Part shown: positions 1 through 6,429 of the stretch, one piece after another
Position numbering within the stretch: the stretch's first letter is position 1
How the letters are laid out: every line of letters begins with the position of its first letter
NCBI GenBank assembly: GCA_900321265.1
Contig: ONVJ01000054.1
Location: 1 to 9,118 of the forward strand
Direction of reading: 5' to 3'
Source of the DNA: an uncultured Eubacteriales bacterium
GTDB lineage: Bacteria; Bacillota; Clostridia; Oscillospirales; CAG-272
DNA: 9,118 bases
Program-made: the position numbers and the translations under genes
Notes under the pieces: generated by a model
The model's database searches: none
Told to the model about the DNA's origin: nothing
Seen by the model: only the letters and a program-made list of their open reading frames with translations

Positions 1-1221
1 TTCCTCCGCAACATCGTCACCGTCGGATTCTCGATGAAGGGCGGGAGCACCTGGGAGGACGCGAACCTCGCCGGAGCGCGGGTCCCGATCGAGGAGGTCG
101 CCAGAAGATCGGCCTCGATCGGTCCCGACGACGTCGCGAACATGCAGTACACGTCGGGCACGACAGGCTTCCCGAAGGGAGTCATGCTCACCCACCGCAA
201 CATCGTCAACAACGGAAAGTGCATCGGCGACCGGATGGATCTCTCGACCGCCGACCGGATGATGGTCCAGGTCCCGATGTTCCACTGCTTCGGCATGGTG
301 CTCTCTATGACGTCGATCATGACTCACGGCGGAACACTGCTTCCGATGCCCTATTTCAGCCCGAAATCCTCGCTCGCCTGCGTCATGCGCGAGAAGATCA
401 CCTGCTTCAACGGCGTTCCGACGATGTTCATCGCGATGCGCCAGCATCCCGATTTTCCCTCGACCGACTTCTCCTCGATCCGCACCGGCATCATGGCGGG
501 ATCGAACTGCCCGCCCGAGCTCATGCGTATGGCGGCGGCAGACATGAACATGCGGGAGATCGTCAGCGTCTACGGACAGACCGAAGCGGCCCCCGGCTGC
601 ACGATGAGCGCCGTCGACGACAGCCTGACGGTCAGGACCGAGACGGTGGGACACGCCTTCCCGAACATCGAGTGCAAGATCGTCGATCCGGCCACCGGGG
701 AGGATCTGCCCGACGGACGGAACGGCGAGTTCGTCGCCCGCGGATACAATCTAATGAAGGGCTACTACAAGATGCCGGCCGCGACCAGGGAGGCGATCGA
801 CGGCGAGGGCTGGCTCCATACCGGAGACATCGCCTGCCGCGACCCGGAGGGCAACTACCGCATCACCGGACGCATCAAGGACATGATCATCCGGGGAGGC
901 GAGAACCTCTACCCCCGCGAGATCGAGGAGTTCTACTACACCCACCCGGACGTCCGCGACGTCCAGGTCGTCGGTGTCCCCGACGAACGCTACGGCGAGG
1001 AGTGCATGGCCTGGATCATACCGAACGAGGGCTCGAAGGTGACGGTCGCCGAGCTCCGCAGCTTCGCGGAACAGAGAATAGCCCGCCACAAGGTCCCGAG
1101 GTATATCTACATCTGCGACGCCTTCCCGATGAACGACGCCGGCAAGATCCTGAAATACAAAATGAGGCAGGCGGGCACCGAGATGCTGAAGGACCCGGAC
1201 GGACCGCTCGCCGGACAGTGA
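1..1221 (+). CDS. AMP-forming acyl-CoA synthetase (FadD-like), 5'-truncated by window edge
   Basis: This enzyme should activate a free carboxylic acid with ATP to an acyl-adenylate and then to an acyl-CoA, in the cytoplasm. The reading frame is open from base 1, so the gene starts upstream; 406 residues are visible and about 130-160 N-terminal residues are probably missing compared with a usual ~550-residue family member. An internal ATG at 34 is not the real start. Numbering from base 1, the P-loop-like A3 motif YTSGTTGFPKG lies at residues 50-60, the A5 motif YGQTE at 191-195, WLHTGD at 271-276, the hinge region GRIKDMI near 292-297, and the C-terminal catalytic lysine is in GKILK (K382). 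All core motifs are intact. The substrate cannot be read from sequence; the ilvE and vor neighbours suggest a short branched-chain or aryl acid. The stop is followed by a 67-bp gap before ilvE. Confidence 0.93.
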   Translation, partial: FLRNIVTVGFSMKGGSTWEDANLAGARVPIEEVARRSASIGPDDVANMQYTSGTTGFPKGVMLTHRNIVNNGKCIGDRMDLSTADRMMVQVPMFHCFGMVLSMTSIMTHGGTLLPMPYFSPKSSLACVMREKITCFNGVPTMFIAMRQHPDFPSTDFSSIRTGIMAGSNCPPELMRMAAADMNMREIVSVYGQTEAAPGCTMSAVDDSLTVRTETVGHAFPNIECKIVDPATGEDLPDGRNGEFVARGYNLMKGYYKMPAATREAIDGEGWLHTGDIACRDPEGNYRITGRIKDMIIRGGENLYPREIEEFYYTHPDVRDVQVVGVPDERYGEECMAWIIPNEGSKVTVAELRSFAEQRIARHKVPRYIYICDAFPMNDAGKILKYKMRQAGTEMLKDPDGPLAGQ

Positions 1222-1246
1222 ACGCGCGAAACGCAGTCAAATCCTG

Positions 1247-1264
1247 GCAATCAAAATTTATTGC
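1247..1264. promoter_or_regulatory. Imperfect palindrome upstream of ilvE, candidate operator
   Basis: The gap between the first ligase and ilvE (1222-1288) is a short AT-rich island in GC-rich DNA. Inside it, GCAAT (1247-1251) is mirrored by ATTGC (1260-1264) around an 8-base AT-rich spacer; 14 of the 18 positions are symmetric. The size and symmetry suit a dimeric helix-turn-helix protein, and an XRE-cupin regulator is encoded further down. A TATACA at 1266-1271 could be a -10 element, but it would start transcription inside the ribosome site, so I do not call a promoter. Operator function is inference from position and symmetry only. Confidence 0.3.
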
Positions 1265-1288
1265 ATATACAAACGGGAGGTATCAGCA

Positions 1289-2356
1289 ATGCTTGATATC
1301 AAAATCACACTGACGGATCATCCGGCAAAGAAGCCGGACGGAAAGAACCTCGGATTCGGCAAGATCTTTACCGACCACATGTTCTGCATGAACTACACCG
1401 AGGGGATCGGCTGGCATGACGCCAGGATCGAGCCCTTCCACGACATCACCCTCTCGCCCGCCTGCGTCGTCTTCCACTACGGCCAGGAGATGTTCGAGGG
1501 CCTCAAGGCCTACAGGGGAGTCGACGGAAAGATCCGCCTGTTCAGACCGATAATGAACGCCCGCAGGACGAACAACTCGAACAGGAGACTCTGCATACCC
1601 GAGCTTCCCGAAGAGGATTTCGTCGAGGCGGTGAAGGCGATCGTCTCGGTCGACCGCGACTGGATCCCCTCCGAGCCCGACACCTCTCTCTACATACGCC
1701 CCTTCATCATCGCGACCGACGCCTTCCTCGGCGTCGCCCCGTCCAAGACTTATCTGTTCTGCATTATCCTTTCTCCTTCGGGAGCCTACTACGCCAGCGG
1801 CCTCAAGCCGGTCGGCATCTGGATCGAGGACGACTACGTACGCGCGGTAAGAGGCGGAATGGGATTCGCGAAGACGGGCGGCAACTACGCCTGCTCGCTT
1901 GCCGCTCAGGTCAAGGCGCATGACGACGGCTACTCCCAGGTGCTCTGGCTCGACGGAGTCGAGAGAAAGTACATCGAGGAAGTCGGCGCCATGAACATCT
2001 TCTTCAAGATCGCCGGAAAGATCGTCACCCCGATGCTGAACGGATCGATCCTCCCCGGCATCACGAGGGATTCGGTCATCCACGTCTGCAAACACTGGGG
2101 ACTTCCTGTAGAGGAGAGAAAGGTCTCGGTCTACGAGCTGCTCGACGCCCAGAAGAACGGGACGCTCGAGGAGGTCTTCGGCAGCGGCACCGCCGCCGTC
2201 ATCTCGCCGGTCGGAAAGCTCCGCTACATCGACGAGGTCATGACGATCGGCGACGGATCGATCGGACCGGTCAGCCAGAAGCTCTATGACACCGTCACCG
2301 GCATCCAGTGGGGCAAGATCCCGGATCCCTTCGGCTGGACGGTGACCGTCGACTGA
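1289..2356 (+). CDS. ilvE: Branched-chain amino acid aminotransferase (PLP fold type IV)
   Basis: The product (355 residues) should catalyse reversible transamination between glutamate/2-oxoglutarate and valine, leucine or isoleucine and their 2-oxoacids. The length matches the larger BCAT type of about 340-360 residues rather than the ~300-residue E. coli type. Visible landmarks are HYGQEMFEGLKAYR at 63-76, the conserved YIRP at 135-138, the Schiff-base lysine in FAKTGGNYA (K195), EVGAMN at 231-236 and the cofactor phosphate-binding FGSGTAA at 297-303. The ATG at 1289 is supported by GGGAGG ending at 1280 with an 8-base spacer. It follows an AT-rich gap with a palindrome and is followed after 10 bases by the P-loop NTPase gene. 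Linkage to a 2-oxoacid:ferredoxin oxidoreductase suggests it supplies or consumes the branched 2-oxoacids of that enzyme. The family is clear; amino-acid preference is inferred. Confidence 0.95.
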   Translation: MLDIKITLTDHPAKKPDGKNLGFGKIFTDHMFCMNYTEGIGWHDARIEPFHDITLSPACVVFHYGQEMFEGLKAYRGVDGKIRLFRPIMNARRTNNSNRRLCIPELPEEDFVEAVKAIVSVDRDWIPSEPDTSLYIRPFIIATDAFLGVAPSKTYLFCIILSPSGAYYASGLKPVGIWIEDDYVRAVRGGMGFAKTGGNYACSLAAQVKAHDDGYSQVLWLDGVERKYIEEVGAMNIFFKIAGKIVTPMLNGSILPGITRDSVIHVCKHWGLPVEERKVSVYELLDAQKNGTLEEVFGSGTAAVISPVGKLRYIDEVMTIGDGSIGPVSQKLYDTVTGIQWGKIPDPFGWTVTVD

Positions 2357-2366
2357 CCCTGGTCAG

Positions 2367-3104
2367 GTGCGCGACTTTTTCGAATACTCGCGGGGGATCC
2401 CGCTTCCCGTCCCGCGAAAACGCGTGACCCTCTTCTGCGGTCACTACGGAAGCGGGAAGAGCACCGTCGCCCTCGGCTGGACCGAACTGCTCAGGAGGAA
2501 ATATCCCGGTGACAGGACGGCGCTCGCCGACCTCGACATCGTCAATCCCTACTTCAGGACCCGAGACAGCGAGGAGCTCATAAGGAGCATGGGCGCCGAG
2601 CTGATCACCTCGGAATACGCGTCGACGAACGTCGACCTTCCCGCGATGCCGCAGTCGGCATACCGGATCACCGAGGACAGGGAGCTGCGCGTCGTCATCG
2701 ACGTCGGCGGGGACGACAGGGGCGCGCTTGCGCTCGGCCGGTACTCGCCCGCTCTCCTTTGCGAGGGGGATTTCGACATGCTGGCGGTCGTCAACAGCTT
2801 CCGCCCTCTGACATCGACCGCTGCGGACGCCGCGGAGGTCCTGCGCGAGATATCCGGCGCCTGCGGACTGCCGGTGACCGGGATCGTCAACTGCGCGAAC
2901 CTCGGCAGCGAGACGACGGCTGACGACGTCCTCAGGGGACTTGAGGTCGCCCGGGAGACGGCGGATATTTTCGGCGTGCCGGTCGTCTTCACCGCCGCGA
3001 GACCGGAAGTCTGCCGGGAGCTCCTCGGCAGAGTCCCCGCCGGACATCCCCTCCTGCCTCTCGAGTACACCATCTCCCACGGCGGCGTCGCCAACGGGGG
3101 CTGA
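2367..3104 (+). CDS. P-loop NTPase of CobQ/MinD/ParA type, function unknown
   Basis: This 245-residue protein has a Walker A motif GHYGSGKST at 25-33, a DLDIVNPYFRTRD segment at 55-67 resembling the Asp-x-Asp switch of ParA/SIMIBI NTPases, and a Walker B-like VVIDVGGDD at 109-117. A GIVNCANLG segment at 172-180 fits the base-recognition position of this fold. The signature lysine of MinD/ParA deviant Walker A loops is not visible, and there is no CxxC pair like the one in Mrp/NBP35 iron-sulphur carriers; the cysteines (24, 132, 166, 176, 216) are scattered. No signal peptide or membrane segment is seen. The start is GTG at 2367, ten bases after the ilvE stop, with no good Shine-Dalgarno, so it probably depends on coupling to ilvE. 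Its place between ilvE and the vor genes suggests a link to the oxidoreductase, such as maturation or control, but this is inference. Confidence 0.85.
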   Translation: MRDFFEYSRGIPLPVPRKRVTLFCGHYGSGKSTVALGWTELLRRKYPGDRTALADLDIVNPYFRTRDSEELIRSMGAELITSEYASTNVDLPAMPQSAYRITEDRELRVVIDVGGDDRGALALGRYSPALLCEGDFDMLAVVNSFRPLTSTAADAAEVLREISGACGLPVTGIVNCANLGSETTADDVLRGLEVARETADIFGVPVVFTAARPEVCRELLGRVPAGHPLLPLEYTISHGGVANGG

Positions 3105-3105
3105 G

Positions 3106-3118
3106 CGCCCCCCGGGCG
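3106..3118 (+). other. Short GC hairpin just after the NTPase gene
   Basis: CGCCC (3106-3110) can pair with GGGCG (3114-3118) around a CCC loop, immediately after the stop at 3102-3104. It is followed by A-tracts rather than a T-tract, so it does not look like an intrinsic terminator on the plus strand. On the minus strand the T-runs precede the hairpin, so it does not fit there either. It may shield the 3' end of an upstream transcript or separate the two translation units. Confidence 0.3.
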
Positions 3119-3120
3119 GG

Positions 3121-3170
3121 AAAAAACAGACAAAAAAGGCAAAAAACAGGAAAAAACTATAAAACAGGAG
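3121..3170 (+). repeat. Phased A-tract leader (imperfect 20-bp repeat) before the vor genes
   Basis: Runs of six A begin at 3121, 3132, 3141 and 3151, with a run of four at 3161. The start-to-start distances are 11, 9, 10 and 10 bases, close to one helical turn. At a coarser scale AAAAAACAG occurs at 3121-3129 and 3141-3149, and the shorter AAAACAG at 3161-3167, giving an imperfect 20-bp repeat that ends in the AGGAG ribosome site at 3166-3170. Helically phased A-tracts are known to bend DNA, and the GC-rich surroundings make this stretch stand out. It could be a curved upstream promoter element, a protein-binding site, or an unstructured A-rich mRNA leader favouring ribosome loading. TATAAA at 3158-3163 lies too close to the start codon to be a convincing -10 element. 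Confidence 0.7.
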
Positions 3171-3178
3171 CGTTTTCC

Positions 3179-3391
3179 ATGGTAAAGATAACATTCGATG
3201 CCGATCGCTGCAAGGGCTGCGGACTCTGCGTCACCGCCTGTCCGAAGTCGCTGCTCGCGATGGATCAGAACCGGATCAACGCCCAGGGGCATCACCCCGC
3301 GGGCATAAAAACGCCCGAAGAGTGCATCGGCTGCGCGAGCTGCGCGACGATCTGTCCCGACTGCGTGATACGCATAGTCGTGAGCAGATGA
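3179..3391 (+). CDS. vorD: 2-oxoacid:ferredoxin oxidoreductase, delta (2x[4Fe-4S] ferredoxin) subunit
   Basis: This 70-residue protein carries two classic [4Fe-4S] motifs: CKGCGLCVTACP (cysteines 11, 14, 17, 21) and CIGCASCATICP (cysteines 49, 52, 55, 59), with one extra cysteine at 62. It should pass electrons between the catalytic subunits and soluble ferredoxin. Its size fits the separate delta subunit of four-subunit Kor/Vor enzymes. The ATG at 3179 has AGGAG at 3166-3170 with an 8-base spacer. It is the first of four genes in delta-alpha-beta-gamma order, and the alpha gene starts 13 bases after its stop. The symbol reflects the inferred branched-chain specificity; korD is equally defensible. 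Confidence 0.93.
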   Translation: MVKITFDADRCKGCGLCVTACPKSLLAMDQNRINAQGHHPAGIKTPEECIGCASCATICPDCVIRIVVSR

Positions 3392-3404
3392 CGGAGGCGG
3401 AAAA

Positions 3405-4475
3405 ATGGCACAGAAGGTACTTATGAAGGGCAACGAGGCGATCGCCGAGGCGGCGATCTCCTGCGGATGCAGACATTATTTCGGATACCCCATCACACCT
3501 CAGACCGAGATCGCCGCCTACATGGCGAAGCGGATGCCTAAGATCGGCGGGACCTTCCTCCAGGCCGAGTCTGAGATCGCCGCGATCAACATGGTCATTG
3601 GCGCGGCGTCGGCCGGCGTCAGGGTCATGACATCCTCCTCGAGTCCAGGCATCTCGCTCAAGGGCGAGGGTATCTCCTACATGGCCGGATGCGATCTTCC
3701 GGCGCTGATCGTCAACGTGCAGCGCGGAGGCCCCGGACTCGGAGGGATCCAGCCCTCGCAGTCGGATTATTTCCAGGCCACCAGAGGCGGAGGCCACGGC
3801 GACTACCATCTGCTCGTTCTGGCCCCGGCTTCGGTCCAGGAGATGGCGGCTCTCACCGTCCGCGGATTCGATCTCGCGGACAAATACCGCATTCCCTGCA
3901 TGCTGCTCGCCGACGGAACTATGGGCCAGATGATGGAGCCCGTCCTCCTTGAGGAGAGCACCGGGGAAAAGACAGAAAAGCCCTGGGCGCTGACCGGCAC
4001 CGGAATGAAGAGAAAGCACAACATAATCAATTCTCTCTCGCTGACCCCCGATGAGCTCGAGCGCTGGAACCTCGACAGGTACAGACGGTACGCCGAGATC
4101 GAGAAGAATGAGGTTGCGTACGAGGAATATCTCTGCGACGACGCCGACGTCGTCACGGTCGGATTCGGCATCTCGGCCAGAGTGGCGAAGAACGCCGTCA
4201 AGGCAGCCAGAGCCGAAGGCATAAAGGCCGGCATGTTCCGCCCGATCACCCTCTGGCCCTTCCCGAAGGAGGCCCTGCTCGCCCGCGCCGCGACCGCACG
4301 CGAGTTCATCTCGGTCGAGCTCTCGATGGGGCAGATGATAGAGGACGTCGAGCTGGCGATTAAATGCACGCGTCCCGTCACCCTCTGCTCGAGGGTGGGC
4401 GGAATGATCCCGTCTCCCGCAGAGGTGCTCGCCGCGATCCGCGCGGCCGACGCCAGGATCAAAGGAGGTATTTGA
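3405..4475 (+). CDS. vorB: 2-oxoacid:ferredoxin oxidoreductase, alpha subunit (VorB type)
   Basis: At 356 residues this has the size of the alpha subunit of four-subunit oxidoreductases. These enzymes convert a 2-oxoacid plus CoA to acyl-CoA and CO2 while reducing ferredoxin, reversibly, in the cytoplasm. The N-terminal pyrimidine-binding domain is marked by FGYPITPQTEI (26-36), the QAESE stretch with candidate cofactor-contacting glutamates E55/E57, and the TSSSSPG turn at 76-82. A C-terminal transketolase-type domain begins near residue 245 and contains FRPITLWPFP near 278-287. GGAGG at 3393-3397 gives a 7-base spacer to ATG 3405. It resembles proteins usually annotated as 3-methyl-2-oxobutanoate dehydrogenase subunit VorB, and the ilvE neighbour supports branched substrates. 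A 2-oxoglutarate (KorA) role cannot be excluded from sequence alone. Confidence 0.93.
   Translation: MAQKVLMKGNEAIAEAAISCGCRHYFGYPITPQTEIAAYMAKRMPKIGGTFLQAESEIAAINMVIGAASAGVRVMTSSSSPGISLKGEGISYMAGCDLPALIVNVQRGGPGLGGIQPSQSDYFQATRGGGHGDYHLLVLAPASVQEMAALTVRGFDLADKYRIPCMLLADGTMGQMMEPVLLEESTGEKTEKPWALTGTGMKRKHNIINSLSLTPDELERWNLDRYRRYAEIEKNEVAYEEYLCDDADVVTVGFGISARVAKNAVKAARAEGIKAGMFRPITLWPFPKEALLARAATAREFISVELSMGQMIEDVELAIKCTRPVTLCSRVGGMIPSPAEVLAAIRAADARIKGGI
4463..4468 (+). promoter_or_regulatory. Ribosome-binding site that fixes the beta-subunit start
   Basis: AGGAGG at 4463-4468 lies inside the end of the alpha gene. The open frame of the beta subunit extends back to an ATG at 4364, but that would overlap the alpha gene by over 100 bases with an arginine-rich, unconserved-looking N-terminus. 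An in-frame TTG at 4472 is only three bases from the site, too close. The ATG at 4481 (12-base spacer) is the best start, because family-typical sequence begins shortly after it. The longer-than-ideal spacer and the 5-base intergenic gap suggest coupling to alpha-subunit translation. Confidence 0.7.
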
Positions 4476-4480
4476 AGGTC

Positions 4481-5233
4481 ATGGAAAAGATCATTGAAAG
4501 ACCGCACGCGCTGATCGACGTTCCGATGCACTACTGCCCCGGATGCGGGCACGGGATAATCCACCGCCTCGTCGCCGAAGCGATCGACTCGCTCGGCATC
4601 GAGGGAAAGACGGTCGGAGTGGCATCGGTCGGATGCTCGGTATTCGCCTATAATTATTTCAACGTCGACATGGTCCAGGCGGCCCACGGAAGGGCTCCCG
4701 CCGTCGCCACCGGCGTCAAGCGCGCCAACCCCGACAATATCGTCTTCACATATCAGGGCGACGGCGACCTTGCCGCCATCGGAACCGCCGAGACGGTCCA
4801 TTCGGCCGCGAGAGGCGAGAACATCACCGTCATATTCGTCAACAACGCGATCTACGGAATGACCGGCGGCCAGATGGCGCCGACCTCCCTCCCGGGACAG
4901 GTCACGCAGACATCCCCCTACGGACGCGACGTTTCGGCGGTCGGATACCCTGTAAAGGTCTGCGAGATGCTCTCGCAGCTCGACGGTCCGGCCTACCTTG
5001 AGAGAGTCGCGATCACGAGCGTGAAGAATATCCGCGCGGCGGGACGCGCCATAAAGAAGGCCTTCACCTACCAGACCGAAAAGAAGGGATTCTCCCTCAT
5101 CGAGGTCATATCCACCTGCCCGACCAACTGGGGCATGACGCCCGAGAAGGCGATGAAGTGGTCGGAGGAGAATATGATAGAATACTATCCTCTCGGCGTC
5201 TACAAGGACAAATACGCCGAAGAGAAGAAGTGA
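4481..5233 (+). CDS. vorA: 2-oxoacid:ferredoxin oxidoreductase, beta (thiamine diphosphate-binding) subunit
   Basis: This 250-residue subunit carries the diphosphate-binding half of the thiamine diphosphate site. The cofactor motif runs from GDGD (93-96) to the paired asparagines N121-N122, followed by YGMTGGQM (125-132). Four cysteines fit the internal [4Fe-4S] ligands known from related oxidoreductase beta subunits: C19 and C22 in YCPGCGHG, C52 in VGCS, and C213 in STCPTN. C161 is an extra cysteine. The start at 4481 is chosen over a longer upstream frame because the extra segment overlaps the alpha gene. It sits 5 bases after alpha and 18 bases before gamma, so the subunits should be made together. 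The family is clear; the 2-oxoacid used is inferred from context. Confidence 0.93.
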   Translation: MEKIIERPHALIDVPMHYCPGCGHGIIHRLVAEAIDSLGIEGKTVGVASVGCSVFAYNYFNVDMVQAAHGRAPAVATGVKRANPDNIVFTYQGDGDLAAIGTAETVHSAARGENITVIFVNNAIYGMTGGQMAPTSLPGQVTQTSPYGRDVSAVGYPVKVCEMLSQLDGPAYLERVAITSVKNIRAAGRAIKKAFTYQTEKKGFSLIEVISTCPTNWGMTPEKAMKWSEENMIEYYPLGVYKDKYAEEKK

Positions 5234-5251
5234 GGAAGGGAGGAAGGACAG

Positions 5252-5785
5252 ATGACGAAGAACATACTGATAGCCGGATTCGGAGGACAGGGAGTCCTTT
5301 TCACCGGCAAATTCCTCGCCTACGCGGCGCTCCTTGAGGACAGACAGCTGAGCTGGCTGCCATCCTACGGCCCCGAGATGCGCGGCGGCACCTGCAACTG
5401 CTCGGTGATCATATCCGACGAGCCGGTCGGCTCGCCGATCGTCACCGAACCCGACATCCTCATCGCCATGAACCGCCCCTCTCTCGACAAATTCGAGCCG
5501 GCGGTCGTTCCGGGCGGCGAGATATACGTCGATTCCTCCCTCGTCGACCGCAAGGTCGAGAGGAAGGACGTCACCGTTCACTACGTTCCGTCGACGGCTC
5601 TCTCGACCGAGCGCGGGTTCGACGGCATCGCCAACATGATACTGCTCGGCAGCGTCATCGAACACAGCGCCGTCATCGACAAAAAGGACATCCCCGCCGC
5701 GATGGCGAAGGTCGTGTCGGCCAAGCACAAGGATCTGTACGAGTTCAATATCAAGGCTATCGAACTCGGGTACGAATTCGGCTGA
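5252..5785 (+). CDS. vorC: 2-oxoacid:ferredoxin oxidoreductase, gamma subunit
   Basis: The 177-residue product matches the gamma subunit, the CoA-handling domain of 2-oxoacid:ferredoxin oxidoreductases. The glycine-rich GFGGQGV at 9-15 and SYGPEMRGGTCNC at 38-50 are hallmark sequences of the family. The ATG at 5252 is preceded by GGGAGGAAGG around 5238-5247. It closes the delta-alpha-beta-gamma set, so all four subunits needed for a working enzyme are present and uninterrupted. A 41-bp gap with a small GC hairpin separates it from the regulator gene. Confidence 0.93.
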   Translation: MTKNILIAGFGGQGVLFTGKFLAYAALLEDRQLSWLPSYGPEMRGGTCNCSVIISDEPVGSPIVTEPDILIAMNRPSLDKFEPAVVPGGEIYVDSSLVDRKVERKDVTVHYVPSTALSTERGFDGIANMILLGSVIEHSAVIDKKDIPAAMAKVVSAKHKDLYEFNIKAIELGYEFG

Positions 5786-5794
5786 ACAATATCT

Positions 5795-5809
5795 GCGCCC
5801 GCGCGGCGC
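5795..5809 (+). other. GC hairpin between the gamma subunit and the regulator gene
   Basis: GCGCC (5795-5799) can pair with GGCGC (5805-5809) around a five-base CGCGC loop, followed by only three T residues. It is too short and T-poor for a confident terminator. It could be a weak attenuator lowering expression of the regulator relative to the oxidoreductase, or a chance structure in GC-rich DNA. Confidence 0.25.
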
Positions 5810-5826
5810 TTTCCGGAGGATATGAA

Positions 5827-6390
5827 ATGTCCGCATCACGTCAGGAATCACTCAAAGAAATAGGTCTGCGCCTGTCCGACATGCGCGAGATCTGCGAGAT
5901 CTCGCCCGAGGATATGGCGAAGCGTCTCAACGTTTCGCTCGACGACTACCGCTCATACGAACGCGGCGAGCGCGATTTCCAGATCAGCTTTCTCTGCGAG
6001 GCGGCCGACATCCTGGGCATCGACGTCCACGACCTGATGAGCGGCGAGTCGCCGAAGCTTTCGGTCTGCACCTTCGTCAAGAAGGGGCAGGGCTACGACA
6101 TCACCCGGAACGCGGCATACGGCTACAAGCACCTCGCCTTCCCCTTCAGGAACAAGAAGGCAGAGCCCTTCCTCGTTACCGTCGAGCCTCGCGAGGGCGT
6201 CCCGGTGCTCAACAGCCACCCGGGGCAGGAGTTCGAGTACATGGTCTCGGGAAAGATGATACTCTACGTCGGGGGAGAGGAGTACCTCATGGAGGAGGGC
6301 GACAGCGCCTACTTCGACTCCTCGAACCCCCACGCGCTCAAATCGGTCGGCGACGGTCCGGCGACATTCCTTGCCATCGTTATCCGGTGA
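5827..6390 (+). CDS. XRE-family helix-turn-helix regulator with C-terminal cupin domain
   Basis: This 187-residue protein joins an XRE-type helix-turn-helix (about 9-71, with the typical EDMAKRLNVSLDDYRSYERG core) to a small cupin domain (about 105-187). In the cupin, HPGQEFEYMVSG (131-142) and GDSAYFDSSNPHAL (158-171) keep the family pattern, with H131, E135 and H169 as possible metal or ligand contacts. This arrangement resembles PuuR-like regulators, where the cupin senses a small molecule. GGAGGA at 5815-5820 with a 6-base spacer supports ATG 5827; an out-of-frame ATG at 5822 is too close. It lies between the vor genes and the second acyl-CoA synthetase and is the natural candidate to control this cluster, perhaps sensing an organic acid or its CoA ester. 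The effector and target sites are inferred. Confidence 0.92.
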   Translation: MSASRQESLKEIGLRLSDMREICEISPEDMAKRLNVSLDDYRSYERGERDFQISFLCEAADILGIDVHDLMSGESPKLSVCTFVKKGQGYDITRNAAYGYKHLAFPFRNKKAEPFLVTVEPREGVPVLNSHPGQEFEYMVSGKMILYVGGEEYLMEEGDSAYFDSSNPHALKSVGDGPATFLAIVIR

Positions 6391-6402
6391 GCGGGGAGAC
6401 AT

Positions 6403-6408
6403 TATTAT
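6403..6408 (+). promoter_or_regulatory. Possible -10 element before the second acyl-CoA synthetase
   Basis: TATTAT at 6403-6408 differs from the TATAAT consensus at one position and sits in a small AT-rich patch in the 39-bp gap before the synthetase. No good -35 box lies at the usual distance; TTGCCA at 6371-6376 is 26 bases away, which is too far. This could be a weak or activator-dependent internal promoter, or chance. Confidence 0.2.
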
Positions 6409-6429
6409 TCTGACATCGGGAATCACGAC

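Noticed and set aside
1266..1271. TATACA as a -10 box with CTGGCA (1244-1249) as -35 before ilvE
   Set aside because: The implied transcript start near 1278 falls inside the GGGAGG ribosome site, so the mRNA would lack it.
219..1313. A 364-codon plus-strand open frame overlapping the first synthetase and the start of ilvE
   Set aside because: The product is extremely Arg/Pro/His-rich with no domain and no ribosome site, while the overlapping frame encodes an intact conserved synthetase. It is a shadow frame.
3158..3163. TATAAA as a -10 promoter box before the ferredoxin gene
   Set aside because: Transcription would start at about 3170, at the ribosome site itself, leaving almost no leader, and no -35 box lies at a suitable distance.
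4364..4480. An N-terminal extension of the beta subunit from the ATG at 4364
   Set aside because: It would overlap the alpha gene by over 100 bases and add an arginine-rich segment not expected in the family; ATG 4481 with AGGAGG upstream is better.
3803..5851. A 682-codon open frame on the minus strand covering most of the alpha, beta and gamma oxidoreductase genes
   Set aside because: It lies antisense to three clearly conserved genes and has low-complexity Arg/Asp/Val/Gly-rich sequence with no recognisable domain. Strong GC codon bias on the plus strand removes stops from this antisense frame.
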